Below the pieces are notes generated by a model, which saw nothing but the letters and a program-made list of their open reading frames with translations, made no database searches and was not told the DNA's origin. Made by a program: the position numbers and the translations under genes. DNA of 26,782 nt from Chara braunii (taxonomy: Eukaryota; Streptophyta; Charophyceae; Charales; Characeae), in NCBI GenBank assembly GCA_003427395.1, contig BFEA01000413.1, forward strand, positions 1,267,431 through 1,294,212. Reading direction: 5' to 3'. This document shows, piece after piece, positions 8,276 to 18,997 of the stretch. Every line of letters begins with the position of its first letter. The stretch's first letter is position 1.

Positions 8276-9338
8276 ATCACATGATGCACTTGCTGAGATC
8301 ATACGATGGGGAAGAAAATATGGTACATAAAATACTTTCTCCTATAATTGACGATGTGCTTGCTGGAGGTGACACCGTTTTGTACTCATCGGGGTCATCC
8401 TCATTCCCTTCTTCCATGAATATGATTGAAGGTGCTGAATTTGATTATGCATTACGAGCAATTTGTGCCGCAACAACCGAGGTGGACAAACAACGAACGA
8501 GAGAACAAGGATGGGATATTGTTGCTGAAGAATGCATGAAGATTGAAGAGGAGGATGTGAATGAGAGTCTTGATATCCACTTCAATGACAACAAATTGTT
8601 TTGCCCGCAACAATTTTGGAGTCACATTGAATGAAGATGTCTGAAGAAGATTTGAGAGTTGAAGATATTATAACTCAGTGGACGCTTTCAGAATGTCCTT
8701 TCTTCAGTCCTCATCAATCATCTGTTGTCGACGAAGCACAAAGTGTCGCAAGTCTGTCCATACTAGAAGAAAGCAACATTGATGATGATGACCAAATGAA
8801 AAGCACGCAATGAATCTCGTTGAATGATGAACCACCACAAACCAGTTGTAATAGTAGAGAGAATGATGAATAAGAAAAGTGTATTGATGATTATTACCTC
8901 TTTGAGCGAGATTCAACAGACATAGACTGCGGGTGGTGTCATGCACTGTTGAAGTTGGCAAACCGATTCAGGGAGCCTCATATTGTGATTCGTGTGGCCC
9001 ACAATGACGCATCTTCTGATGGGAAAACGTTATCTATGACAATCCCATCACTCATGAGGACGTATCAAATGGGGAAGGTCTTTCATAATACTGGGAAGTC
9101 TTGGTTTGTATTATTAAATAGAGAGGCTGTCATGTGCACATTTTCAGGCTCGGGCAACGATCTTGGTTGTCTGATACAAGGAGCAATAGCACGAACTCAA
9201 GGCTATGATGTTCACCCTCGACTTTGTACCGCTGCAGAGATTGTCTCCATGGTTTCAAACATGTCTGTACACACCAAGGATGAAATGCATAATGAATCTT
9301 GCAGCAAAGATCCAAAAGGAAAGCGCAAATGCTTATAA
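8276..9338 (+). pseudogene. Gene A, downstream part; unknown protein with in-frame stops
   Basis: Protein-like sequence resumes at the acceptor. One frame (8276-8634) reads DHMMHLLRSYDGEENMVHKI...; it shifts near 8631, where the overlap is ATGA, into a second frame that continues to a TAA at 9336-9338. That second frame contains a TGA (8811-8813) and a TAA (8871-8873), yet reads as protein across both: acidic and low-complexity around 8750-8870, then IDCGWCHALLKLANRF and a compact region ending SKDPKGKRKCL. The acceptor at 8275 is out of phase with the donor at 1006, but the AG at 8296-8297 joins it in phase (phase 2). No family is recognised. A faint likeness of the stretch around GCLIQGAIART to OTU-type proteases is not enough for a call. 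The stops suggest a pseudogene. Confidence 0.5.
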
Positions 9339-9419
9339 GGATTATGAAGAACACGTAGTCGTTCATATTAGTCAGTGAGAGGAGGATAAAAATGTTTTGG
9401 GATTGCATTAGTTTCGTAT

Positions 9420-9438
9420 CTTTTTTTTTTTTTTTTTT

Positions 9439-9525
<87 letters not shown>

Positions 9526-9649
9526 CTCACACTTATCTCTTTCTCTCTCTCTTTCTCTTTCTCTCTCTCTCTCTCTCTCTCCCCGTCGAGGTGGAATTTT
9601 TATTAGATCAAACTTTTGAAATAACATTGACGGTTTTGAATAGCGTTAT

Positions 9650-9702
<53 letters not shown>

Positions 9703-9770
9703 CCGGCTAAACTTTTTTTAGATCAAACTTTTGAAATAACATTGCAGGTTTTGAATAGAGTTGTGCTTAT
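9420..9770. repeat. Microsatellite block (T)n(CT)n(CA)n(CT)n with duplicated flank
   Basis: T run about 9420-9440, (CT)n to about 9475, (CA)n to about 9522, (CT)n 9540-9581, then a second (CT)n 9651-9699. The ~55-bp sequence containing GATCAAACTTTTGAAATAAC follows each (CT)n block (about 9595-9651 and 9713-9767). The block and its flank therefore duplicated together, with a period of about 116 bp. Confidence 0.85.
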
Positions 9771-9958
9771 AACGCTAACAGTTGTGAAGTGGTGAGTGTG
9801 GTAATGTAAAAAATGAGCAGACGGGACGAAGCTTAAATTGATGGAGAGGAGAGACATGTTTATCTACCTTTCATTCTCATTTAGTTTCTCTAGCTATGTA
9901 GACATGTACACGTGCATCCTTCGATATTTTGAGCCCAAACAATTATTAATTGTTAATT

Positions 9959-10102
9959 GTTTGTTACAGCCACATGACTTTATTTGTGGATTTATGTTAA
10001 TATGGTTGTTTGTTACACTTGAGTTATTCTATTTTAGGATTCGTGTTAATGTGACAGTTTGTTACAGTCACAACATTGCATTTGTGGATTCGTGTCAATG
10101 AG
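9959..10102. repeat. 49-bp tandem repeat, three copies
   Basis: GTTTGTTACA starts at 9959, 10008 and 10057, exactly 49 bp apart. Each unit continues to a GGATT(T/C)(A/G)TGTTAAT-like end. The middle copy is the most diverged. Confidence 0.85.
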
Positions 10103-11124
10103 TATGAAAATATGAAAAGGAATAAATATATTATTTCTCATTGTGTGGTATTTTGTTTTGCAGACCTACTGTATCGTTCCCTCTTTTTACTGTGGTTAAT
10201 GCATAATTTATTTTCGTATTTTTGACACCCTTCTCTGCATCCCAGTTGGTTTCGTCCCGTTGTTCGGATTCAAGTAGGTGATGTCTATGGAGGTGATTTC
10301 ATGCGGGACCTGTCATCCAGGTTTTTTTAATCCTTTGGCATGTATAGATGGAATCGATACCAATTTTTGCAATGAATAACAATCACAAAGGAGTCTCGGA
10401 GTTGACCAGAGTCGCTGGCGAGTATGAGTGGTTTGTTATATGGGCTTGCTTGTTTGCAGGCAAGGGTGTTTTGATATTCTCGTTGGTTTTGTGTCGTTGT
10501 TTGGCCTGTGACGGAGGGGTCGGTGCTTCCATGTGGAACTTGTCGTTACGGATCTGTTTATGTTTGTTTCCCCTTATTTTGTAATTGGTTGTTCCCTTCC
10601 TCTTTCTTTGCCTTTTTGTTTTTTGGCTGCCTTTTTGTTTTTTGGCTGTGTGCAAGTGAATCAATATAACACATGGGGGTGGGGGCATCCGTTGATCCAC
10701 GTCGGCGGCCTTCTATGCAAGAGGTGTCAAACAGGGGGAGTTCTAAATAAAAAGACAAATGAATTGATTTTTCTTGTTTTTTTTATTTTTGCGCTCTGAT
10801 ATCTTTTTGGTGATATATATGTACGCAGTACTAACTCAAATTATCACATATGACAACTGTCCGACAACACAATGCAGTGAATGGCAAATGTTATATGCAA
10901 AATGTTGTTTATTTTTAGAAAACAAAATAAATTAAGACGAAGAAAACCATAAGATTTCTGAAATGAAAAACGAGATTTTCTTGCATTGTAGAATAAGTTG
11001 TAATACAACGAAAGTTTGTCTTTATGTACAACGTAAAACTTTGATTGTATCTGTGCGTGTATCAGGTTAACCATGTTATAATCTTCAATATTACTTTTTC
11101 ATGGTGCGACTTCTTTGCTAAAAA

Positions 11125-13806
11125 ATGGGAACACAGAGTGACATGATATGTGAATGCGATCGTTTATTCAGAAGTTTGCAAGCTTTAAATTCACACCGTT
11201 CAAGAGCATGCATTGCACAAGTGATTGATTTGATGTCATCATCGGATAACAATGATGAAGATGTCGCTGGACCATTTAACGTACATGAAGCAAACATGGG
11301 AGTGGAGATCGACCCGGGAGGAAACAGTGAACGTGAAGGAACTGCAATCGAACAAAACACCACAGGTTTTGGTGCTAACGATAATTGCGGAGAACAAAAA
11401 GATGGTGACGAGAATGTCACACCATGCAACATAGCACGCACAATGGCAGTATTTATGCTGTCAGCACGAGGAGGAATCGGGTTGTCTGTCTGTGATATGG
11501 ATGCCTTGTTGGCAACCATAAGACATCCTGAGTTCGACCCACAGTCTATTCCTTTTCGTACTGCCCGTGAGTGTCTTTCCTGGTCAAGTTTGGAAGTTGG
11601 GCCAGTTGGGTGACGAAAAATCGATCTGAGGAAGGAAAATTGGTCACAAATTGCACGTACGAAAATGTGGTTTCGTGATTGAAGAACTGTTTTTTCATTC
11701 TTGTTCGAACGCGCTCTAACATCAAACAATAAATTAATGTTAGAAACATTATTACAGTCTAATATTAATGATCCAATTACTGGCGCTGCGACCACATCGA
11801 TGTGGTCGTACATGCAAGCTGTATTGCGCGAGGACAAAGGTATAGACACAAACGGCAAATAACGCTATGTTGTTCCATTTACTCGATACTCTAACAAAAC
11901 TCATTTGGATGAGAGAATGAAAAAAACAGCCTGCCCATTGATGATGTATATTGCGGACAGAACGATAGATGCTACACTCATCGCATACTTGTCTATTATT
12001 ATGCACAAACCAAAAGAAAGTGGATGGACACAAAACTCGACAGCATTTAGACGGCGAAAGAGCATTGTATTACATGAAGCTATCACAATAATTTTACGAA
12101 CAGCGAAGGAAACATCTCATAATGGCATCACTGTTGAGACAAACGAGTACGGCACTTTAAATGTCCATCCTTTTTTGTTGAATTATATACAAGATTATCC
12201 GGAGAGATGCGCACTTGCAGCGAGCAAGTACAAGCGTTGTCCGACATTCATAGTTGCAAAAGCGGATATGAACATGATTGCCGATTTTGAAAACAGTAAG
12301 CGGTCTGAAATAACTGATCAAGCAGTATTGTATGAGATGAGAAACGGTGTAAACATCGATGTCTGTAATGTGGCAAAAACGCGTGTGAAAGAGTGGGGGT
12401 TGCAAACTCATGTGACCGTTATGGGGATTCTACAGATGCGCAACAAGTAATGACCCAATTATGGATTATCACCTGGCTCTTCAATCGGATACGATGCATA
12501 CGATAGAACATGGAATATTTTTACATATGATAGATGCATTTCCCGAGGCAGCTAGGGACAAATAAACTGGAGTATACAAAGATTTTAAGAGAACTTGATG
12601 CACGACTTCAATGTGTGAGTGAACGGTGTGTGAAGAGATTTCCTCAACTTATACTGCATGTGTCAACAGGTAGCGATTTCTTTTCAAGAGAAGGCGGATT
12701 TGAGGCAAAACAGAATCGATTTGTTATGACGGTGTGTATGTTTTTAGTTCACAATGTCGTTAACGGTTGATCTGGAAAGAAACTTACAAAATGTTTTTGT
12801 AAGCTCATGGAATTTTATATTCGAACCTTTCGAAGAACATCACATATGGTTGACTCGCTCGACCATTGTGATGTGTTGCTGCAAGATTTTATGCAAGGGA
12901 TTATAAAGTATATGGGTCCATACCAGCCATCAAATTGGAAAATTTCAAAAATGCATGATCTAAATAAGTTTAGATCATGTATTGAAAGATGAGGTCTCTC
13001 AAACACGTGTGCAGCTAATGTATGGGAACATCATCACCAAAAAATTTGCAAACCATCGACTACCAGAAATGCAGATGGTGGATCATATATGACGATCTAT
13101 CGCGTTGGAAAACGAAACTCTCTTATTGCGAAGGACAAGAAATCGGTGTGGAGAAAATCGATCATCGGTAGTCAATGCTGAGATGATAGGAAGAAATAGA
13201 TTGTCTCTAAAAGACAAAGCTTCATTGCATTTAAAATGGTTCGCATTGGATGATATTGCGCCAAATATAGATGAACGACGGACTGTTGATGCAGTAACGA
13301 CACTCGAAGAAATGTCTTTCAGAAAGGATTTTGCAGCTGTATTGATTACATTCATGAACGAGAACTTGTATGATGCACCCACGACGGATATTGTGATCAT
13401 AACTATATCACAATTAGCAATAGCATCCACATATGATGGTAGCAATAGAGGATCATTAGTGAAAATAGCAAGAGCGACCCCGAGATTCCATGGAAGACCT
13501 GTGCATAGTGATGTCTCAGTACGAGCACGGGAGGATGAGAATTGATATGCATCAGTAACTATGTTTTTCGTCGTGCAAGGCAGGCGAGATGGAGCTCCTC
13601 ATTGAAATGATTGTGCCTATGTGCAGTGCTATAAAGAAATGCGGACACAAAGGTGCTCGACCACAGGTTGCAGAATTGTGAAATGGGAGAAAACGCACAA
13701 TCGACAACACAACAGCGTAATTTCGATTGATTCGATAACTGATGTTGTACACGTTGTTCCTTTTTTCATAAAGTCGCGTTGGAGAACTGACGAATTTGCT
13801 GTCTAA
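11125..13806 (+). pseudogene. Plavaka-like (CACTA/CMC) transposase, decayed
   Basis: This would cut and paste a DNA transposon. It starts at ATG 11125 with a C2H2-like zinc finger (CECDRLFRSLQALNSH..C), as in fungal Plavaka transposases. The middle has the family block HPFLLNYIQDYPERC, followed by ASKYKRCPTF where the family usually has CPxC. Next come HTIEHGIFLHMI (about 12490-12540), RFPQL, a MHDLNKF...WEHHHQKICK block (about 12950-13050), and the C-terminal RATPRF..RPVHSD and VISIDSITDVVHVVPFF blocks (13460-13770). Together these span nearly the full family length (about 890 codons). In-frame stops are TGA at 11611, 11680, 12768, 12990, 13543 and 13603 and TAA at 11860. Frame changes occur near 12400-12450, near 12570 and between 13105 and 13180. 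All blocks are in order, so this is one inactivated gene. The family call rests on recalled motifs; a related CMC/KDZ clade is possible. Confidence 0.78.
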
Positions 13807-13827
13807 AGAGAAGACAAATTTTATGTC

Positions 13828-13833
13828 AATAAA
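13828..13833 (+). promoter_or_regulatory. Polyadenylation signal AATAAA
   Basis: AATAAA begins 22 bp after the final TAA of the transposase frame, a normal place for a cleavage/polyadenylation signal. A second AATAAA lies at about 13899. Confidence 0.45.
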
Positions 13834-14396
13834 TATGTGTTATAAAGTGTAATGTTTTTTCTTCACGAAAGTGATCGTAGTTCTTTTGTACAAACAATAA
13901 AAAGAGTAGTGTTTTCATATATTTTAGTAGAAATTATCCTTAGTATTGTTTTGGTACACTTAGAGAGATTAGGTAGTGAAGATTCCTACTTTGTTTTTTC
14001 ACCCCACTCTCATTCTGTTTATTTCACTCGTTCATCTCTTTATCTAAATATCTCGTCCCCTTCTATCCATTTTTTCTTTGCCTCATCTTTATATAGCGCG
14101 TACAAGGCCTTGTCATGAAATTACATGCTTACACAGAGGATAAATCTATTTGTGGCGCGACAAGGGTGAATAGTTAAAGCACTTTCGTGATATTCAATCT
14201 AGATGGACTTCGATTTTTTTTTTCTCCTCTCTCTCTCAGTCTACCTCACTCTCTCTTTGCAAGTACCTAACTGAGATCATGTGATGACTATATGATGATT
14301 GTTTCTTGGTGTCTCTATCTCTCTTTCTCTTTTTTTTTTTTTTTTTTTCTCTCTCTCTACATATTCATCCTTATGTAAGCGCTTGTATGGTTCAGA

Positions 14397-14528
14397 GAGC
14401 GAAAACATCAAAGAGACAATAGGTGCATGTATGTGTTGTGGTCCTTTGTTGAGCTCTATATTTGAACTGTGGCAATATGTCAAGCTTTGTATATTTGAGC
14501 GAAAACATCAAAGAGACAATAAGTGCAT
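14397..14528. repeat. 32-bp direct repeat, 100 bp apart
   Basis: GAGCGAAAACATCAAAGAGA and its continuation CAATA(G/A)GTGCAT occur at 14397-14428 and 14497-14528 with one mismatch. Confidence 0.9.
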
Positions 14529-14734
14529 CTAATCTTCAAGTGTCTATTTCGAGTTTTGTAGTTTTTTATTTTTTCCGTGTTTGTTTTAATTGTAGGGTTA
14601 CAATTTTTTTATTATGTTTTCGAAAAAAATATTGTGGGTTCTTTTAGAAGTGAGGTATATCTTGACAAGTTTAGAGTCAAATTGAATTAAAAAATAATAA
14701 AAATCATCAAAGACTGTTGTGAAAACAAAAAAGT

Positions 14735-15060
14735 CACCCTCCTCCTCGACTAGCAGGTACTCCCTTACTATTTTTCTTTTTTTTTCTTCTTCTCCTCGTC
14801 GTCCACTAGAAGGATTGACCCCATTCCTCCTCCAGTGCGGGGGGCTCCTTCCTTTCCTCCTCCTCTTCTTCCTCAACCCATTCTCCTCCTTCTCCCAATC
14901 TTCTTCCTCCTTTTGCTCTTCTTTTTTGTTCCTCGTCGGTGTCCTCTATCGTTTATGCCCCCTCCTTATATTCCTCCTACTCTTCTTATTCTTCCTCCTC
15001 TTCCTCCTCTTTATCGCCCTCCTCCTCTTCTTCTTCTTCTTCATCCTCCTCGTCACCGTA
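14735..15060. repeat. Long polypyrimidine tract (CTC/TTC)n
   Basis: About 320 bp of nearly pure C/T on the plus strand, built of imperfect TCC/TTC/CTC units. It could form a triplex and explains the Ser/Leu/Phe-rich frames here. Confidence 0.85.
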
Positions 15061-15311
15061 TGTAGCAGCGGGCCCTTCATTAACCCTCACCCCTCTCCCT
15101 CAATTCGTGACATTTCATTCGTATTTGCTCAGAATAACCTAAAATGTTGTTTTTTGTTGGGGAGGGGGGGCTAGTGTCGTGCAGACCCCCACCATTTTTT
15201 TTTCTTTTTGTTTTTGGCCAGAGAGTTGTTATCCATGATCCCAAACAACTTCATCCCGACTGTCTTCTGGAGACGTCCGGGGGAGACATCTTCGGATCCG
15301 TTTTATGGCAG

Positions 15312-15313
<2 letters not shown>

Positions 15314-15353
<40 letters not shown>
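15314..15353. repeat. (TA)n microsatellite
   Basis: About 20 uninterrupted TA units. Confidence 0.95.
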
Positions 15354-15356
<3 letters not shown>

Positions 15357-15732
15357 TGTTGGGATTTTCATTACCTATTTTGGAATTTTATCGTTGTCAT
15401 TGCAACCGACATATATTATCTCACATAGACGCACATATAAAAATATATAATGAAGTGTCCGTTCGTGATTTTTTTCATGACGTCTACAATTATTGGAGGG
15501 TGCTTACTACCTTCAGGACACAAAATGTGTTGACCCTTTAAGTGTTATGAACGTATCGAACCTCTATTGATAATCATTTTTTTTTAGAACAAATTATTTA
15601 TATTCAAGCTTGTATTTTTACTTTTTACTTTATTTGTTTCAATCTCACAAAGATATAATTATGAACATACATACTAGCATGTAACAATGCAAAAATATAT
15701 ATAATAGTTATTTTTTATAAAATACACGCTAT

Positions 15733-16180
15733 GGTCGGTAGGTGAATACTAATTTCAACACAATCAATGTGTTAAGACAAAAAGTTGTATACATCTACTT
15801 ATCTACTCCTATCAACCCTTCCTATCTACTGTGAATGTGGAAGGAAATAATAATTTAAATATTTTTGTTTGTACTAGAACATTTGTAGTTTCGCATAAAT
15901 ATTATATACATTTCGAGTTTTTATTTCAACATTAATGAACGACAAGAAGGGTCAGTACGTGCATATGATTTTGAGGCTTAACCCATTGATTGTGTAGAAA
16001 TTAGTATGCACATACCAACCATTGCATAAGTTTTACATAACCATCAAACATAATTTTCATTATGAACGACTAGAAGGGTCGGTAGGTGCATTGATTTAGA
16101 TGCTTAACGCATTGATTGTTTGAAAATTAGTATGCACCTACCGACCATTGCAGAAGTTTTCATACATAACCATCAAACAA
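15733..16180. repeat. CGGTAGGTGCAT repeat family: one inverted and two tandem copies
   Basis: Two ~125-bp tandem copies (about 15931-16052 and 16056-16180) share GAACGAC-AGAAGGGTC, CATTGATTGT, TTAGTATGCAC and CATAACCATCAAACA. A shorter copy in opposite orientation lies at 15733-15776. The second tandem copy carries a perfect 15-bp inverted repeat, GGTCGGTAGGTGCAT (16077-16091) with ATGCACCTACCGACC (16132-16146). In the first copy the same arms have three mismatches. Confidence 0.85.
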
Positions 16181-16807
16181 AAAAGTGATTGTTACATGCT
16201 TTTATTTACAAAACTTGTGTGTCGTTGATCAAAGGTGCACAAAGTACCAGACACAGTTAATAGAATCTACGTTAAAATACTATAAACCTGCTGATTCATG
16301 GTATATAACAGTCGTTAAGCAGACACGTGATTGAAAAATCTTTCACTATTATCTGTGTATCTGATATGTAGAACGGAATGGGGCGCAAAATACCTGTTAG
16401 AATGAAGGTGGTGGTGTTCATATACACAATGATGTGTTAAGATTTTTATTTCGTTTTATTTTTATGTATAAATTAAACATTCAAATAGTATAAAGTACAT
16501 GTGTCGTCGGTTTGGTGACACATCGCATTTTTCAAAGTTACCATGCAAGTATTAACTGCAATAAAATGAGTGTGTCCACCCTCACATTGGAGTGGTGCAT
16601 CAAAGCAGCCATAATGCATTCCACATATATATTGTTCAATCATTTTATTATTCCTTGAATCGGCGCACTCTTATGAAATATTCTCTCTTTCTCTGATTGT
16701 CTGTATGTTTGTCTCTCTCTCTCTCTATATATATATATATCCTTACCGATAAAAGAAAACCTAACCTATTGTAATCCAATTGCTTTCTTCACATATTTTT
16801 TCCTCTC

Positions 16808-18209
16808 ATGAACTTGTGGTTAGACGCAATGTTAGACGCAATAAGGATTGGCAAAAGGATGACACATGCGAGAAGTACAGTGATGATGTCATTTAAAATC
16901 CCTCGACGAATCCCATCAAGTTCTGCTGAAGGTGTTACAGAAGACGTTACAAAGACTCATTCTGAGTCGATGCAGAAGAAAACAACAACTACCTCAGAGG
17001 ACCAGGAGACACAACTAAGTCATGGACAACGTATTGAGATCGACCTCACAAAGCAAAATGAAATTGATATATCAGATCCGACAAACGATTTACAATACCT
17101 AGGAAACGATGGACAGAAACACGAACCGATAACGTTGAAAAACTTGCAAGAAGGTAAAGTTGTGCTCTTCCAAGATGCGTGGTATGCGGATGTATATGAT
17201 ATGTGTCTACATGGCAGGGCATCGTTGGGATCGCATGAGAGGATTACGGGGGTGCACATCTGAGACGAGAAAAAAATATGAATTTATTAGAGAAATGAAT
17301 ATTTAATATTTGCTTCCTTGCAGCTTCGTCACTTCAATTGGTGAAAATTTGAGTCTACAAAAATTTCACATCGCGTGTCTAAAAGATGGCAAGTGGTTGC
17401 ACGACACTATGATTGATTATATTTTACAGTCAATTGTCATAGATGTTGCACAATCGGTTGGACAGAGCGTTGTTTTTGTATGCTCGGAGATGTGGTATAC
17501 ACACATAGAAGGAAAACAGACAGTTGACAAAACAATGACAGATTGCAAACAAAGACTGACTCAGGGCCGACTAAAAAATTTGGTTTTTTCGTACGCGTCA
17601 GAGATTTGGGACAGCAAAATAGTTCTCGTTCCTGTTTGGTACGAAAAACATTGGACATTGTTGGTGATGGTTAATATAGGTGATTTTGTCAAAGAAACCA
17701 TAAAAAACGGCAAGGAGAGACTGAGTATGATGTATTTCTACTCGTTGCGAAGCATCTTTGAGCCGAATTGAAGTGCATTGCACTGTTGGATCCGCGATGA
17801 ATTTCTGGTTCACAATGCAGAGGGACGACATCCTACGCGCTCTTAAGAAACAACATCATGGGCTGCGTGAAGAAAATTGTTTGGCAAAGACATGATCCGT
17901 GTGAAGTGTGCACAGCAAGACAACGAGGACGATTGCGGGCTACATACATGTGTTTATGGACAAAAGATCATCAAGCACTTTTCTCAGTTGAAGTCGGACG
18001 ATCATATTTATGCAGAACAAGTTGAGACTCTAAGTGTCATAAACAGAATGGAAGTTGATTCTCATGTTATCTCAGAAAAGCGTGCCGAAATCATGGAATG
18101 TATAGCAAGACATATCGCAAAGGAGAAAAAACTCGATGACGTGAAGATAGGAGATGTAATGAAGATATTATTTGAAGGGGAATTGAAGGAGGACACCGGA
18201 AATCCTTAA
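16808..18209 (+). pseudogene. Ulp1/SENP-like cysteine protease (C48), decayed
   Basis: The family removes SUMO or related modifiers; transposon-borne members are common, with unknown substrates. Exon 1 (from ATG 16808 to roughly 17180-17251) is Ser/Thr-rich and unrecognised. A good acceptor, TTTGCTTCCTTGCAG, ends at 17323; the donor is unclear (GTATGC at 17182 would be in phase). The protease domain follows: LKDGKWLHDTMIDYIL (family WLND-type entry), HWTLLVMV with the catalytic His, then YFYSLRS, where the family has the catalytic Asp (D-S-L), here Tyr. After three in-frame stops (TGA 17769, TAA 17844, TGA 17868), the same frame reads QQDNEDDCGLHTC with the oxyanion Gln and catalytic Cys. A charged helical tail ends at 18209. 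One frame throughout plus the lost Asp means a dead copy. Confidence 0.85.
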
Positions 18210-18399
18210 GGGTGTATTTTTATTCATCGATACTATCACTCATGAGATCTGATTCTCATTTGAGTCGAATGATGAAGATTAAGGTGTTTCTCCACGAGGA
18301 TAGACAACAGGAGGATAGACAACATGGTAATGTTGCACAGATCAAGATCGAGATGGATAGATAGATGAAAAAAAAAATATATATATATATATAAAGAGA

Positions 18400-18431
<32 letters not shown>

Positions 18432-18997
18432 CAGATAGAGTCGTACATTAAAAGTGGGTGTTTGCCAATGCAGGACTTGTGATGACAATGAAAGGGTGTG
18501 TATTACGGGTGATACAAGCAATTATCGAGGTGCTAATTGAAATGTCGATGATCAGTTGCATTGCACCATTTTGAATTTTTGCACTGCATAATGACATCGA
18601 AGATTGTAACTGTCTTTTCCTTTAACAACTATGTTAATTGAATGAAAATAGTACAGTAAGTATGTTGAACTCACTGTCTGCATAACTAAAATGTTATCGA
18701 CAATGCCATTGTCTGACTCAAAAGTTGAGAATAACTGATGTACCGTTTATTTTTATAGAATCTTTTATAAACACGTCTTGGGTCGACTTTGTAGCATGTC
18801 TTGGTCGCTGGGTAAGAGACTATATCATGTTCCTTGAAAATGATATATTTTTTATGTATGTGTAGGAATATAAAGTAATAATTAAGTTGCTGAAACTCAA
18901 TACATAAAGATTCTCACTTTATTGTCTTTATGCTCAATGTGCAGGGAAAATTGATCTTGATTACATAACGTTACGAGTGATTTGTAGTTCCAAAAAA
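18210..18997. other. Intergenic region with GA/TA microsatellite
   Basis: Includes a 15-bp tandem duplication (GAGGATAGACAACA at 18296-18309 and 18311-18324), then A-run, (TA)n and (GA)n at about 18367-18437. The remainder is AT-rich with no gene recognised. Confidence 0.6.

Larger units (their letters stand above)
9339..11124. other. Intergenic region with microsatellites and small tandem repeats
   Basis: No protein gene is supported. The region holds the simple repeats and tandem units listed separately, then a perfect 19-bp tandem duplication (10610-10628 and 10629-10647, GCCTTTTTGTTTTTTGGCT) and AT-rich sequence leading to the transposase. Confidence 0.6.
13834..16807. other. 3-kb intergenic region, AT-rich with simple repeats
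   Basis: No protein gene is supported. Open frames here encode only Ser/Phe/Leu-rich text from pyrimidine tracts or Tyr/Ile from (TA)n. Tracts include T/CT runs at 14210-14260 and 14310-14360, a pyrimidine tract at 14735-15060, (TA)n at 15314-15353 and CT/TA at 16712-16740. The tandem and inverted repeats are listed separately. Confidence 0.6.

Noticed and set aside
8628-8640. Overlapping ATGA stop/start as in polycistronic reinitiation
   Set aside because: The downstream frame is itself broken by stops, so an indel in a decaying gene is simpler.
8949-9338. OTU-type cysteine protease
   Set aside because: A faint likeness around GCLIQGAIART is not backed by a DGNC-type motif or a C-terminal catalytic His.
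11118-11858. 246-codon open frame on the minus strand
   Set aside because: It is antisense to the transposase N-terminus, whose plus-strand frame has recognisable family motifs; the minus frame has none.
14719-15174. 150-codon Ser/Leu/Phe-rich frame
   Set aside because: It comes entirely from the polypyrimidine tract; overlapping frames are equally open.
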